Positions 1 to 7,696 of a stretch of 64,000 nt of DNA are shown here, piece by piece. How positions within the stretch are numbered: position 1 is the stretch's first letter; each line of letters opens with the position of its first letter. The stretch comes from Henriciella litoralis (GTDB lineage Bacteria > Pseudomonadota > Alphaproteobacteria > Caulobacterales > Hyphomonadaceae). The notes under the pieces are model-generated. The model saw only the letters and a program-made list of their open reading frames with translations. It had not been told where the DNA came from and did no database searches. The stretch lies in assembly GCF_002088935.1 (NCBI RefSeq), contig NZ_NCSS01000006.1, positions 2,202,407-2,266,406 of the forward strand, in the 5' to 3' direction. The translations under genes and the position numbers were made by a program.

Positions 1-421
1 TGTGGATCTCGGCATCGACGTCCAGGCCAATGCGCAGAACGCCAATGACGGTGTTTTTGAAGTTGTCCTGAAACTGAACGCCCGCGCAGGAACGGCAGAA
101 ACCACGCTTTTCCTCGTCGAGCTCGAATATGCTGGCATGTTCCAGATCCAGGGCGCATCGCAATCAGATGCCGAAGCGATGCTGCTGATCGAATGTCCGC
201 GTCTTCTCTTCCCGTTTGCGCGCCGCATTGTCGCTGATCTGACGCAGGAAGGCGGCTTCCCAGCCCTTCGCATCGACCCGGTCGACTTCACCGCGCTCTA
301 CCGCAAGCAACGCGCTGCAGCGACTGCCCAGGGCGCAGCCCCTCAGCCGGTGCAGGACAATCCTGGTGTTGGCACGCAGCCAACCACGCCGCCAAATGGC
401 AACGGCACCAGCGAAAGCTAA
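1..421 (+). CDS. secB: Protein-export chaperone SecB (5'-truncated by window edge)
   Basis: Cytosolic chaperone that keeps preproteins unfolded and hands them to SecA. The 139 visible codons start at base 2 and cover the conserved beta-sheet core, including the FEVVLKLNARAG strand and the CPRLLFPFARRIVADLTQEGGFPALRIDPVDF block shared by SecB proteins. The N-terminus lies outside the window, so the GTG at base 2 is not a real start. The last 35 or so residues are a Gln/Pro/Thr-rich tail not seen in the shorter E. coli protein. It converges on dnaQ with 19 bp between stop codons. Synteny (secB next to dnaQ-coaE-aroE) is typical of alphaproteobacterial origin regions. Confidence 0.95.
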   Translation, partial: VDLGIDVQANAQNANDGVFEVVLKLNARAGTAETTLFLVELEYAGMFQIQGASQSDAEAMLLIECPRLLFPFARRIVADLTQEGGFPALRIDPVDFTALYRKQRAAATAQGAAPQPVQDNPGVGTQPTTPPNGNGTSES

Positions 422-440
422 AACCAGTAAAACTCGAAGA

Positions 441-1148
441 TCAGGAATTCAGGTAGCGTGACCAGATCGCGTTTTCGCCAAGTGTGGCGATGAAAGCGCG
501 GTGCTGGTCAGCTTCCGTTTCTGTCACAGCAGATGGCAGAGGTGTCGGGCGCTGTTTCGCCGTACGGAACCGCGTTCCATCTGCGCCGTCTTCGCCATTC
601 GAGAAGTCGAAGGCGCGGGCACGTCCGCCGCGAAGCTCCAGATAGACTTCTGCCAGGAGCTGACTATCGAGCAGGGCGCCGTGAAGCGTACGGGCTTCAA
701 GACCGACATTGAAACGTTTACACAAGGCATCGAGCGATGCCGGTGCGCCGGGATAACGCTTTTTCGCAATGTCGAGCGTATCGACCCATTGCTCGAGCGG
801 GATTTCAGGTTTGCCGCAGCGGGCGAGCTCTGCGTTCAGAAATCCGCGGTCGAATGCAGCATTATGCGCGACGACTGGCGCATCCCCGATAAAGGCCAAG
901 AGCGCATCAACAATCTTTGGGTCTTCGAAAAACGGTTTGTCGACCAGCATCTCATCCGTAATGCCTGTGATCTCAACCGTTTTGTCCGACACCGGGCGGC
1001 GCGGATTAATCCGCTCATGAAAGGTTCGCCCGGTCGGCACATAGTTGACCAGTTCGACCGCACCGACCTCGATGATCCGGTCGTCGCCCGACCAGTTTAG
1101 GCCCGTGGTTTCGGTATCGAAGGCGATTTCACGCAAGGGGGTTGTCAT
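441..1148 (-). CDS. dnaQ: DNA polymerase III epsilon subunit (3'-5' proofreading exonuclease)
   Basis: Proofreading subunit of the replicative polymerase. The DEDDh exonuclease signature is complete: Exo I FDTETTGL gives D11 and E13, Exo II HNAAFDRGFL gives D100, and Exo III gives H156 and D161. At 235 residues it has the usual length, and the C-terminal part (about 180-235) is the variable region that contacts the alpha subunit. The ATG at 1148 overlaps the stop of coaE in an ATGA arrangement, so translation is probably coupled. It is the last gene of the leftward ppsR-maf-aroE-coaE-dnaQ run. Confidence 0.95.
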   Translation of the reverse strand: MTTPLREIAFDTETTGLNWSGDDRIIEVGAVELVNYVPTGRTFHERINPRRPVSDKTVEITGITDEMLVDKPFFEDPKIVDALLAFIGDAPVVAHNAAFDRGFLNAELARCGKPEIPLEQWVDTLDIAKKRYPGAPASLDALCKRFNVGLEARTLHGALLDSQLLAEVYLELRGGRARAFDFSNGEDGADGTRFRTAKQRPTPLPSAVTETEADQHRAFIATLGENAIWSRYLNS

Positions 1149-1750
1149 TCTGACGGCCTTTCCATGCTGCTCAACAGGTCGATAATTGCGTTTACATGTG
1201 TTCGCGCAAAGTCGAAACCAAAGGCTGTGGACACGATGAAATCGGCCCGGGCGCGCTTGTCGGCATCGGGCATTTGCTTGGCGAGTATCTTCTCGAACTC
1301 GTCTTCTGACATCCCTTGTCTGGCGAGCACCCGGGCCCGCTGGACTTCGGCTGGCGCTGTCACGACAAGTGTGTAGTCACACCGAAGATCACCGCCGGTT
1401 TCGAACAGGAGCGGAATATCGAGAACCATAAGCGGTTCGTCCGCCGCGGCCGCCGTCTCTCGAAAGGCCAGCTGGGACTGTCCGACGAGAGGATGAACGA
1501 TGGCTTCGAGATCCCGCAAGGCCGACGGGTCCGACAGAACGATCGCTCTCAATTTGTCGCGGCTGACGGCGCCGTCGACGATAATATCGCCAAACCGGGC
1601 GCGAAGCGGCTCAACCGCGGAGCCGCCTTTGGCGTAGATCGCGTGAACAGCCTCATCAGCGTCGTAAACTGGGACACCCGCCTCCAGAAACATGCTCGCA
1701 GTTGCGCTTTTGCCCATGCCGATGGAGCCGGTCAGCCCAAGCGTGATCAT
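1145..1750 (-). CDS. coaE: Dephospho-CoA kinase
   Basis: Catalyses the last step of coenzyme A synthesis, phosphorylating the 3'-hydroxyl of dephospho-CoA with ATP. The 201-residue product starts with the P-loop GSIGMGKS (residues 8-15), followed by the family motif YDADEAVH (about 29-36) that holds the catalytic Asp. The later segment DIPLLFETGGDLRCDYTLVV is also typical of CoaE. It overlaps aroE upstream and dnaQ downstream by 4 bp each, which points to a single transcript with coupled translation. Nothing is missing or unusual in the active site. Confidence 0.96.
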   Translation of the reverse strand: MITLGLTGSIGMGKSATASMFLEAGVPVYDADEAVHAIYAKGGSAVEPLRARFGDIIVDGAVSRDKLRAIVLSDPSALRDLEAIVHPLVGQSQLAFRETAAAADEPLMVLDIPLLFETGGDLRCDYTLVVTAPAEVQRARVLARQGMSEDEFEKILAKQMPDADKRARADFIVSTAFGFDFARTHVNAIIDLLSSMERPSE

Positions 1751-2568
1751 AGGTCTGCCTTGAGCGTTTCCCGGCAGGCCTCAAGCGCGAGCTCAACATC
1801 CGGTAAATCGCCGCCAAACCAGATGCGGAAACTCTCAGCGGCCTGACAGACCAGCATGCCGAGGCCATCTTCCGTCGTCCAGCCTTGCTGTTGGGCGTGG
1901 GCGAGCTGGCCAGCCGCCGGTGCGCCATAACTCATATCAAAGAAGAGGCGGCCTTTGCCTTCTGGCAGCTGAATGCAAGTGTCCTGATGGCCGGCGCTTG
2001 CTGTGTTGATGATGAATTCGGCGTCCTCGGCGACGGTGTGGAGATCTTCCAGCGGCCCGTAGCCATGCGGGGAGTTGCAGCATTCTGCGATCACCTGTCC
2101 GGCCTTCTCGACGGTGCGGTTGAGGACGATCACTTCTGCATCGGCACGGTCCAGGGCAAAGAGCGCCGCCCGCGCAGCGCCGCCTGCACCGATCACGATA
2201 ATCTTGCGGCCGGTCACATAGTCTATGCCAACGCGCTTGAGCGCGGCGATCAGACCTGGCGCGTCCGTATTGTCCGCGCGCCATCTTCCATCAGAGAGAC
2301 GGCTTAGTGTATTGGCGGCGCCGATGGCCTTTACCGCAGGCGACGCCTGAGACGCGCTTACCAGAACATCCTGTTTATGGGGCAGGGTGACGTTGAGACC
2401 GCGGAAATCCTGCCGGGCAAAATCTTCCATCGCCGCAGTGACATCGCCCGCTGGCACGCGGATCGACTCGTAAGAGGCGTCGAGGCCAAGCTGATCAATC
2501 CACGTCATGTGGATCTGGGGGGACAGCGAGTGTCCGACCGGGTCTCCTATGACTGCAAGGCGGTCCAT
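1747..2568 (-). CDS. aroE: Shikimate dehydrogenase (NADP+)
   Basis: Reduces 3-dehydroshikimate to shikimate in aromatic amino-acid synthesis. The 273-residue protein shows the substrate-binding SLSPQIH (14-20), the catalytic Lys65 in NVTLPHK and Asp102 in NTDAPG, then a Rossmann glycine loop GAGGAAR (127-133) followed by an NRT motif for NADP binding. The residue numbers of the catalytic pair match those of the E. coli enzyme. The ATG at 2568 shares one base with the maf stop codon, continuing the compact operon. Length and motifs are complete. Confidence 0.95.
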   Translation of the reverse strand: MDRLAVIGDPVGHSLSPQIHMTWIDQLGLDASYESIRVPAGDVTAAMEDFARQDFRGLNVTLPHKQDVLVSASQASPAVKAIGAANTLSRLSDGRWRADNTDAPGLIAALKRVGIDYVTGRKIIVIGAGGAARAALFALDRADAEVIVLNRTVEKAGQVIAECCNSPHGYGPLEDLHTVAEDAEFIINTASAGHQDTCIQLPEGKGRLFFDMSYGAPAAGQLAHAQQQGWTTEDGLGMLVCQAAESFRIWFGGDLPDVELALEACRETLKADL

Positions 2569-3167
2569 CAGGCCTCCAGAAAGCCGCGTGTTCTTAGATA
2601 ATCCAGCAAGGGCAATAGCGGCAGACCGAGGATAGAGAAATAGTCGCCTTCGATCCGGCTAAATAATTGTGCCCCGAGGCGCTCTAACTGATAGGCGCCG
2701 ACTGTCTTCAAGACGTCTTCGCCCGACTGCTCCAGATAGCTGGAAATGAAAGCGTCACTCAAGGGCCTTACCGTGAGTTTTGGCTTCGCAAGATGTCGCC
2801 AGACAGGTTGGCCGCCTTCTGCAACAACGATTGCAGTTTCCAGCGTGTGCGCCTTGCCGGAAAAGCGGCGCAAATGATTGGCCGCGTCGGCCATATCGAC
2901 CGGCTTGTCCATTGCTTCGCCTTCAAGGTTCAGCATCTGGTCACCGCCGATGACAAGACCCTCCCGGCTGCGCGAGACCTTGACCGCTTTCAGCTCGGCC
3001 AGTCTCATCGCCTGGTCGGCTACCCGCATGCCTTCGGCGCGAAACGTCGCCTTGGCGGCCTCCTCATCGACATTGGGTTTGACACACACCGCCTCGACAC
3101 CCGCGCTCAGCAGCAGGTTGCGCCGGCTTTCACTACCGGAAGCGAGGATAATGTCTGACTGGCTCAT
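2568..3167 (-). CDS. maf: Maf-family nucleotide pyrophosphatase
   Basis: Maf proteins hydrolyse non-canonical or modified nucleoside triphosphates (dTTP/UTP or m7GTP-type substrates, depending on subfamily) and are linked to septum control in some bacteria. This 199-residue protein has the N-terminal ASGSESRR motif (9-16) and an IGGDQML motif around residue 73 with the catalytic Asp. Subfamily, and so substrate, cannot be fixed by eye. It sits between ppsR and aroE with one-base overlaps on both sides, the order seen at Caulobacter-type origins. Confidence 0.93.
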   Translation of the reverse strand: MSQSDIILASGSESRRNLLLSAGVEAVCVKPNVDEEAAKATFRAEGMRVADQAMRLAELKAVKVSRSREGLVIGGDQMLNLEGEAMDKPVDMADAANHLRRFSGKAHTLETAIVVAEGGQPVWRHLAKPKLTVRPLSDAFISSYLEQSGEDVLKTVGAYQLERLGAQLFSRIEGDYFSILGLPLLPLLDYLRTRGFLEA

Positions 3168-3997
3168 TATTGCCCGTGTCGCTGATTGAGCTTGTTGAGG
3201 ATCGCTGCAGCGGTTTCTTCCACGCTGCGCCGCGAAACGTCAATAACGGCCCATTTTTTACGCTGGAACAGGCGGCTGGCTTCGGTGACTTCGGCGCGAA
3301 CAATTTCCTCGTCTGTATAATCCGTCGGGGAGTTCTCATTAAGCGCCATCAGCCTCTGGCTGCGGATCTGGACCAGTCGCTCGACACCGATCTTGAGACC
3401 GACGACGAGCGGGCCATTCACCGGATCAAGCTTGTCGAGAACGTCAGGCGTGGGCACGCCCGGCACCAATGGGATATTGCCGGCTTTGACGCCGCGATTG
3501 GCGAGATAGACGCAAGTTGGCGTCTTGGAGGTCCGGCTGACACCGAGCAGTACGACATCGGCGTTGACCAAGCCTTGCAGATTCTGGCCGTCATCATGCG
3601 CCAGAGCAAAGTTAATCGCTTCAATCCGCTCAAAATATTCAGCGTTCAGGGCATGCTGGCCAGCAACGCGATCGGTCGCGGATACGCCAAGATGGCGGCT
3701 GAGAAGATGGATGGATGGGTCGAGGACAGGAAGGGTCGGAATCTGCCGGGTGCGGCAGAATTGTTCGAGCTTCACTCTCAATTCTTCGTCCGATATAGTG
3801 AACCAGACGACGCCGGGCGCGGCTTCGATCTCTCGCATCACACGCTCAAGCTGGCGTTCGGAACGCACGAGGTAATAATTGTGCTCGAGCGGCATGACGT
3901 TTTCGAACTGAGCGGCGGCGGCCCGCATCACGGCGTTCAGCGTTTCGCCCGTCGAATCGGAAACGAGATGCACATTGAAATAGATGCTCGGGCGCAT
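3167..3997 (-). CDS. ppsR: DUF299 kinase/pyrophosphorylase (PEP synthase/PPDK regulator type)
   Basis: Bifunctional ADP-dependent serine/threonine kinase and Pi-dependent phosphorylase family that inactivates or reactivates PEP synthase or pyruvate phosphate dikinase. The 276-residue protein begins MRPSIYFNVHLVSDSTGETL, and the family P-loop GVSRTSKTPT lies at 152-161. The start at 3997 is preferred over an upstream in-frame ATG at 4102 because a GGAGGGG ribosome-binding site precedes it and family similarity starts there; the longer form would also run into the origin segment. It corresponds to the gene flanking Cori in Caulobacter that is called RP001 in the older literature. Target enzyme here is unknown. 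Confidence 0.92.
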   Translation of the reverse strand: MRPSIYFNVHLVSDSTGETLNAVMRAAAAQFENVMPLEHNYYLVRSERQLERVMREIEAAPGVVWFTISDEELRVKLEQFCRTRQIPTLPVLDPSIHLLSRHLGVSATDRVAGQHALNAEYFERIEAINFALAHDDGQNLQGLVNADVVLLGVSRTSKTPTCVYLANRGVKAGNIPLVPGVPTPDVLDKLDPVNGPLVVGLKIGVERLVQIRSQRLMALNENSPTDYTDEEIVRAEVTEASRLFQRKKWAVIDVSRRSVEETAAAILNKLNQRHGQ

Positions 3998-4073
3998 ATC
4001 CCCTCCGGACGGTCTTGCGTGATGCGGCGAAACTGCAGCGTAACCAATTAATGGACAACCCCTGTGGACTGTC

Positions 4074-4082
4074 TGTGCATAA
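4074..4082 (-). promoter_or_regulatory. DnaA box (TTATGCACA on the minus strand)
   Basis: TGTGCATAA on the plus strand reads TTATGCACA on the minus strand, an exact match to the general DnaA consensus TTATNCACA. It lies in the left part of the predicted origin, about 100 bp from the CtrA boxes. It is the only perfect match seen in the segment. Confidence 0.7.
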
Positions 4083-4180
4083 CGCATTTCATCCTCAGCC
4101 ATGCACCGTCAATCCACAATCGGACGAATCCAACATGCAGGATTCACTGAGTGTTCTTTGGCTGCGTGGAACGCAAAAAG

Positions 4181-4196
4181 TTAACGATGAATTAAC
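4181..4196 (+). promoter_or_regulatory. CtrA box 1 in the origin
   Basis: TTAACGATGAATTAAC contains TTAA, seven bases, then TTAA, the exact full CtrA recognition pattern of Caulobacterales. In Caulobacter, CtrA bound at such boxes in Cori silences replication in swarmer cells. It lies 31 bp from a second full box, in the AT-rich part of the origin. Confidence 0.75.
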
Positions 4197-4211
4197 AGCG
4201 AATCCAATTCG

Positions 4212-4226
4212 TTAAGGAAGGGTTAA
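4212..4226 (+). promoter_or_regulatory. CtrA box 2 in the origin
   Basis: TTAAGGAAGGGTTAA is a second exact TTAA-N7-TTAA match, centre-to-centre 31 bp from box 1, or about three helical turns, so both could be bound on one face of the DNA. It is about 130 bp upstream of hemE and could also affect transcription entering hemE, as has been discussed for Caulobacter. Confidence 0.75.
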
Positions 4227-4354
4227 AATTCAGCCTATCTTTGGACTCGCTGTGGAATTCATGGTGACAAGTTCGCCTGAGACTGTTTGTCCACCATATC
4301 CAGCGCTTAATAATGATAAGAGCGCATAAATTGCTTGATGAAGAAGAGGACCAG

Positions 4355-5401
4355 ATGGCCAACGGCTCGCTTAAACCACTCCTGAACGTGCTACATGGCA
4401 ATCGTCAGGACCCTGTTCCCATCTGGATGATGAGACAGGCTGGTAGGCATCTTCCAGAATATATGGAACTGCGTGGACGGGCGAACGGGTTTCTGGATTT
4501 CTGCTACACGCCTTCGCTTGCAACTGAAGCCACGCTGCAGCCGATTGAGCGCTATGACATGGATGGCGCGATCCTGTTTGCAGATATTCTTCTGGTACTG
4601 GATGCGCTCGGACAGTGTGTGCGGTTCGAGAAAGGTGTCGGACCCATCGTCGAAAAAGTCGAGAAGGGTGGACGGCTGAACAAGGTGCCGGTTCAGCAGG
4701 CTGTCGAACGGCTCTCGCCTGTTTATGAAACGGTGTCTCGCGTGAGTAGCCGTCTGGCGGACAACAAGACGCTGATCGGCTTTGCAGGCGCACCCTGGAC
4801 GGTTGCGCTTTATGCGATCGAAGGCCGCGGCGGCACGGACAAATCACAAGCGCGCATCTGGGCTCATCAGCATCCGGCTGAACTGGCCTTGCTTCTTGAT
4901 GATCTTGTAGAGGTCACTGCGCACTATATGGCCGCGCAAGCCGAAGCCGGCGTGAATGCGCTCATGATGTTCGACTCCTGGGCTGAGGGCCTGCCGAACG
5001 ATATTTTTGAGCAGATCATCATCGAGCCAAATAAAAAGCTGGTGAAGCGACTGCGCGAGTTGAAGGTGACGGTTCCGGTCATCGGGTTTCCGCGCGGGGC
5101 AGGGGTGATGCTGCCAGATTTTGCGGATCAGACGGGCGTTAACGCCGTAGGCCTGGATACAGCGGCGCTTCCATCATTCATCAACCGGGAGCTGCCCGTC
5201 TCCATGCCGGTTCAAGGGCATCTTGATCCGTTGCTTCTTATGGCAGGCGGAGATGTCATGGAACGGCGCGTCATTGAATTGCTGGATGCGTATCGGGACC
5301 GGCCACATATCTTCAATCTGGGGCATGGGGTGTTGCCGACGACGCCAATTCCGCATGTTGAAAAAGTCGTTGAACTCGTACGGGCCTGGTCGGCTGACTA
5401 A
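4355..5401 (+). CDS. hemE: Uroporphyrinogen III decarboxylase
   Basis: Decarboxylates the four acetate side chains of uroporphyrinogen III to give coproporphyrinogen III in heme synthesis. The 348-residue protein carries the N-terminal signature PVPIWMMRQAGRHLPEY and the downstream GFAGAPWTVALY segment, both diagnostic of the family. The start at 4355 is chosen over an in-frame ATG at 4313 because AAGAAGAGGA lies just upstream and the homologous sequence begins there; the longer form would extend into the origin. It is the first gene to the right of the origin and is followed 22 bp later by hemJ, so the two heme genes probably share a transcript. Confidence 0.96.
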   Translation: MANGSLKPLLNVLHGNRQDPVPIWMMRQAGRHLPEYMELRGRANGFLDFCYTPSLATEATLQPIERYDMDGAILFADILLVLDALGQCVRFEKGVGPIVEKVEKGGRLNKVPVQQAVERLSPVYETVSRVSSRLADNKTLIGFAGAPWTVALYAIEGRGGTDKSQARIWAHQHPAELALLLDDLVEVTAHYMAAQAEAGVNALMMFDSWAEGLPNDIFEQIIIEPNKKLVKRLRELKVTVPVIGFPRGAGVMLPDFADQTGVNAVGLDTAALPSFINRELPVSMPVQGHLDPLLLMAGGDVMERRVIELLDAYRDRPHIFNLGHGVLPTTPIPHVEKVVELVRAWSAD

Positions 5402-5423
5402 AACATCCGTGTAAGGACGAAAA

Positions 5424-5849
5424 ATGCTCTATCTCTGGATCAAGGCGTTCCATCTCATTTTCGTTGTGGCCTTCATGGCCGGAATGCTCATTCACCCGCG
5501 CTACAAGCTGCATCAGCTGACATCTTCGCCGGGAGAGCCGCTGTTCGAGACGATGAAATCGGCGTCTGCCAAGCTGCGGAAAATTATCCTGACACCATCA
5601 GTGATCCTGGTATGGGCATTGGGGATCGCGATGATCATCCTCAATCCGAGCCTACTCCAGTCTGGCTGGTTTCACGTGAAACTTCTGTTCGTCATTCTGC
5701 TTACCGGTCTGCATGGGTATTTCATTTCCGTCGGAAAGAAGATCGATGCGGGTCAAACGGTGCCGGCAAAGCGGCTGAAGATGTTAAACGAAGTGCCGTT
5801 CATCCTGCTGATTGGCATCGTTATCATGGTCATTGTCCGACCCTTCTGA
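5424..5849 (+). CDS. hemJ: Protoporphyrinogen IX oxidase, HemJ type
   Basis: Small inner-membrane protein of the HemJ (UPF0093) family that oxidises protoporphyrinogen IX in bacteria lacking HemG or HemY. The 141 residues contain four hydrophobic segments (about 2-22, 53-73, 82-100, 121-139), an early conserved His in WIKAFHLI and the GMLIHPRYKLHQ loop, the equivalent of the family GMLYLPRLFVYH block. AAGGACG precedes the ATG. A parS-like site lies inside the gene at 5668-5683 and encodes WFHVKL. Function is inferred from family and from its place beside hemE. Confidence 0.9.
   Translation: MLYLWIKAFHLIFVVAFMAGMLIHPRYKLHQLTSSPGEPLFETMKSASAKLRKIILTPSVILVWALGIAMIILNPSLLQSGWFHVKLLFVILLTGLHGYFISVGKKIDAGQTVPAKRLKMLNEVPFILLIGIVIMVIVRPF
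5668..5683. other. parS-like centromere site 1 (inside hemJ)
   Basis: GGTTTCACGTGAAACT has a perfect 14-bp inner palindrome GTTTCACGTGAAAC, the core of the widely conserved ParB-binding site, with the outermost pair unpaired. It lies about 1.5 kb from the predicted origin. Confidence 0.75.
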
Positions 5850-5992
5850 TGTGCGAAACATCTTGACTATTGGCCTCATCCGGGACCATAAGGCGACCAA
5901 TTGCTCGCCGCCCGTCCTGGGTCAGGCCGATCTTTCATAAAAAATTATGCGCCGCCCCTCCTAGCTTTGCGCCACCCATCCAAGAAGAGCTC

Positions 5993-7294
5993 ATGTCCGA
6001 CACTGAAAACACGCCTAATCCAGATACACAGAGCCACGTCTATCTTCGTGACCTGAAAGCCAAGAGCCCGACAGAACTGCTGGCCTATGCGGAAAGCCTG
6101 GATGTCGAGAACGCATCTTCGCTGCGGACGCAGGACATGCTGTTCGCAATCCTGCGGGAGCTTGCCGAGCGTGACATCACGATCATTGGCCGCGGTGTTC
6201 TGGAAGTCCTGATCGATGGCTTCGGCTTTCTTCGGTCTCCGGAATCCAACTATCTGCCAGGCCCGGATGACATCTACGTCAATCCAAAACTGCTGAAGCA
6301 AGCGGGTCTCAAAACCGGTGATACAGTTGATGGACCGATCAAGGAACCAGGTGAAGGCGAGCGTTACTTCTCCCTGATGAGTGTCAACTCGATCAATTTC
6401 GAGGACCCTGAAAAGTCCCGTCAGAAAGTTCACTTCGACAACCTCGTGCCGCTCTATCCGGAAGAGCGCCTCCACATGGAGAGCAAGGATCCAACCAAGA
6501 AGGATCGCTCCGGCCGAGTTGTCGATATCGTTTCGCCAATCGGTAAAGGCCAGCGTGCACTCATCGTGGCGCCGCCGCGGACGGGTAAGACGGTTCTGCT
6601 GCAGAACATCGCTGCCTCGATCGAGGAAAACCACCCCGACAGCTATCTGATCGTGCTGCTCATCGATGAGCGCCCGGAAGAAGTCACCGACATGAAGCGC
6701 TCGGTGAAGGGTGAGGTTATTTCCTCAACCTTCGACGAGCCCGCAACGCGTCACGTGGCTGTGGCTGAAATGGTCATCGAGAAAGCAAAACGCCTGGCAG
6801 AGCATGGGCGCGATGTTGTTATCCTTCTCGACTCCATCACCCGTCTTGGCCGCGCCTACAACACGACGGTGCCAAGCTCCGGCAAGGTTCTGACCGGTGG
6901 TGTGGATGCAAATGCGCTGCAGCGTCCGAAACGCTTCTTTGGTGCGGCCCGGAATATCGAGAATGGTGGCTCGCTGACGATTATCGCAACGGCTCTGATC
7001 GACACCGGTTCGCGTATGGATGAAGTCATCTTCGAAGAATTCAAAGGTACGGGTAACTCTGAGATCGTGCTTGATCGCAAGATTGCTGACAAGCGGACCT
7101 TCCCGGCCATCGACATCATGAAGTCCGGCACGCGGAAAGAAGAGCTCATCACGCCGAAAGAGCAGCTGCAGAAGATCTATATTCTTCGCCGCATTCTCAA
7201 TCCGATGGGGACGTCCGATGCGGTTGACTTCCTGCTCGACAAGCTGCGTCAAACCAAGACGAATGATGAATTCTTCGAGGCCATGAAGAACTAA
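5993..7294 (+). CDS. rho: Transcription termination factor Rho
   Basis: Hexameric RNA-dependent ATPase helicase that ends transcription. The 433-residue protein has an N-terminal Rho domain, an RNA-binding cold-shock-like fold around 68-81 ([14 protein letters not shown]), Walker A APPRTGKT at 193-200 and Walker [17 protein letters not shown]. The C-terminal [19 protein letters not shown] is the usual Rho end. The ATG at 5993 has AAGAAGAG upstream and matches the family N-terminus; an in-frame ATG at 5870 would add 41 unsupported residues. The 143-bp leader after hemJ contains a TTGACT element at about 5873, a possible promoter. Next gene starts after 9 bp. Confidence 0.96.
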   Translation: MSDTENTPNPDTQSHVYLRDLKAKSPTELLAYAESLDVENASSLRTQDMLFAILRELAERDITIIGRGVLEVLIDGFGFLRSPESNYLPGPDDIYVNPKLLKQAGLKTGDTVDGPIKEPGEGERYFSLMSVNSINFEDPEKSRQKVHFDNLVPLYPEERLHMESKDPTKKDRSGRVVDIVSPIGKGQRALIVAPPRTGKTVLLQNIAASIEENHPDSYLIVLLIDERPEEVTDMKRSVKGEVISSTFDEPATRHVAVAEMVIEKAKRLAEHGRDVVILLDSITRLGRAYNTTVPSSGKVLTGGVDANALQRPKRFFGAARNIENGGSLTIIATALIDTGSRMDEVIFEEFKGTGNSEIVLDRKIADKRTFPAIDIMKSGTRKEELITPKEQLQKIYILRRILNPMGTSDAVDFLLDKLRQTKTNDEFFEAMKN

Positions 7295-7303
7295 GGAGTT
7301 CCA

Positions 7304-7696
7304 ATGCCACGTCACATAATCGCATTGATCTGCGTTCTTGTGGCAGTGGCGGCATGTGACGAAACGATCGATGAAAGATATGCGAGCCAAGCTGAGTTTC
7401 TTGAATCAGGCATGGTTGAGGCCGGTTTTGCTCCTGATTGGATACCGGAAGATGCACGCGACATCCGAATGTCTCTTGATGTTGACAGTTTTCTCCATGT
7501 GTTTCGGTTCGACACCAAAGAATTAGACGATGTGCTGGCGGAATGTCGGCCAATTGATATTCCTAATTGGACACCCCACCGACGAGGTAGGAACTACAAG
7601 ATGTGTTCGAGCGAGCAGGCCTTCGAATGCGGGAAGTTCTTCGTGTCTTTGAAGGGAGAACAAGTCTGTGTTTGGCGGCGAGATGAAAAGTCGTGA
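7304..7696 (+). CDS. Small putative lipoprotein, YbbD-head-like
   Basis: A 130-residue protein of unknown function. The N-terminus MPRHIIALICVLVAVAAC is a lipoprotein signal peptide with Cys18 as the likely lipidated residue. The segment APDWIPEDARDIRMSLDVDS resembles the WIP...A.DI....D pattern of small YbbD-head lipoproteins, from memory only. Cys at about 81, 101, 108 and 121 could form disulfides in the periplasm. A strong AAGGAG site follows the rho stop, and the gene's end overlaps the mnmE start by 14 bp, so it is transcribed with them. Its base composition is visibly less GC-rich than neighbours, suggesting a later insertion between rho and mnmE. Confidence 0.7.
   Translation: MPRHIIALICVLVAVAACDETIDERYASQAEFLESGMVEAGFAPDWIPEDARDIRMSLDVDSFLHVFRFDTKELDDVLAECRPIDIPNWTPHRRGRNYKMCSSEQAFECGKFFVSLKGEQVCVWRRDEKS

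Larger units (their letters stand above)
3998..4354. other. Predicted chromosomal replication origin (oriC)
   Basis: A 357-bp gene-free segment between ppsR (RP001-type gene) and hemE, the position of Cori in Caulobacter. It holds a TTATNCACA DnaA box in reverse orientation at 4074-4082, weaker DnaA-like words (CAATCCACA at 4110-4118, TTGTCCACC at 4287-4295, TGTGGAATT at 4251-4259), two perfect TTAA-N7-TTAA CtrA boxes, and four GANTC methylation sites at 4126, 4141, 4200 and 4244. The stretch 4175-4232 is AT-rich and could be the unwinding element. Genes diverge from it in both directions. The call rests on synteny plus motifs; no GC-skew was computed. Confidence 0.85.

Noticed and set aside
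3170..4051. 293-codon open frame on the plus strand
   Set aside because: Antisense to ppsR, which has a P-loop and a good start; the shadow frame shows no recognisable motif.
6752..6757. CACGTG core in rho as a sixth parS
   Set aside because: Flanks (CGTCACGTGGCT) do not match GTTTC/GAAAC, so only the hexamer is shared.
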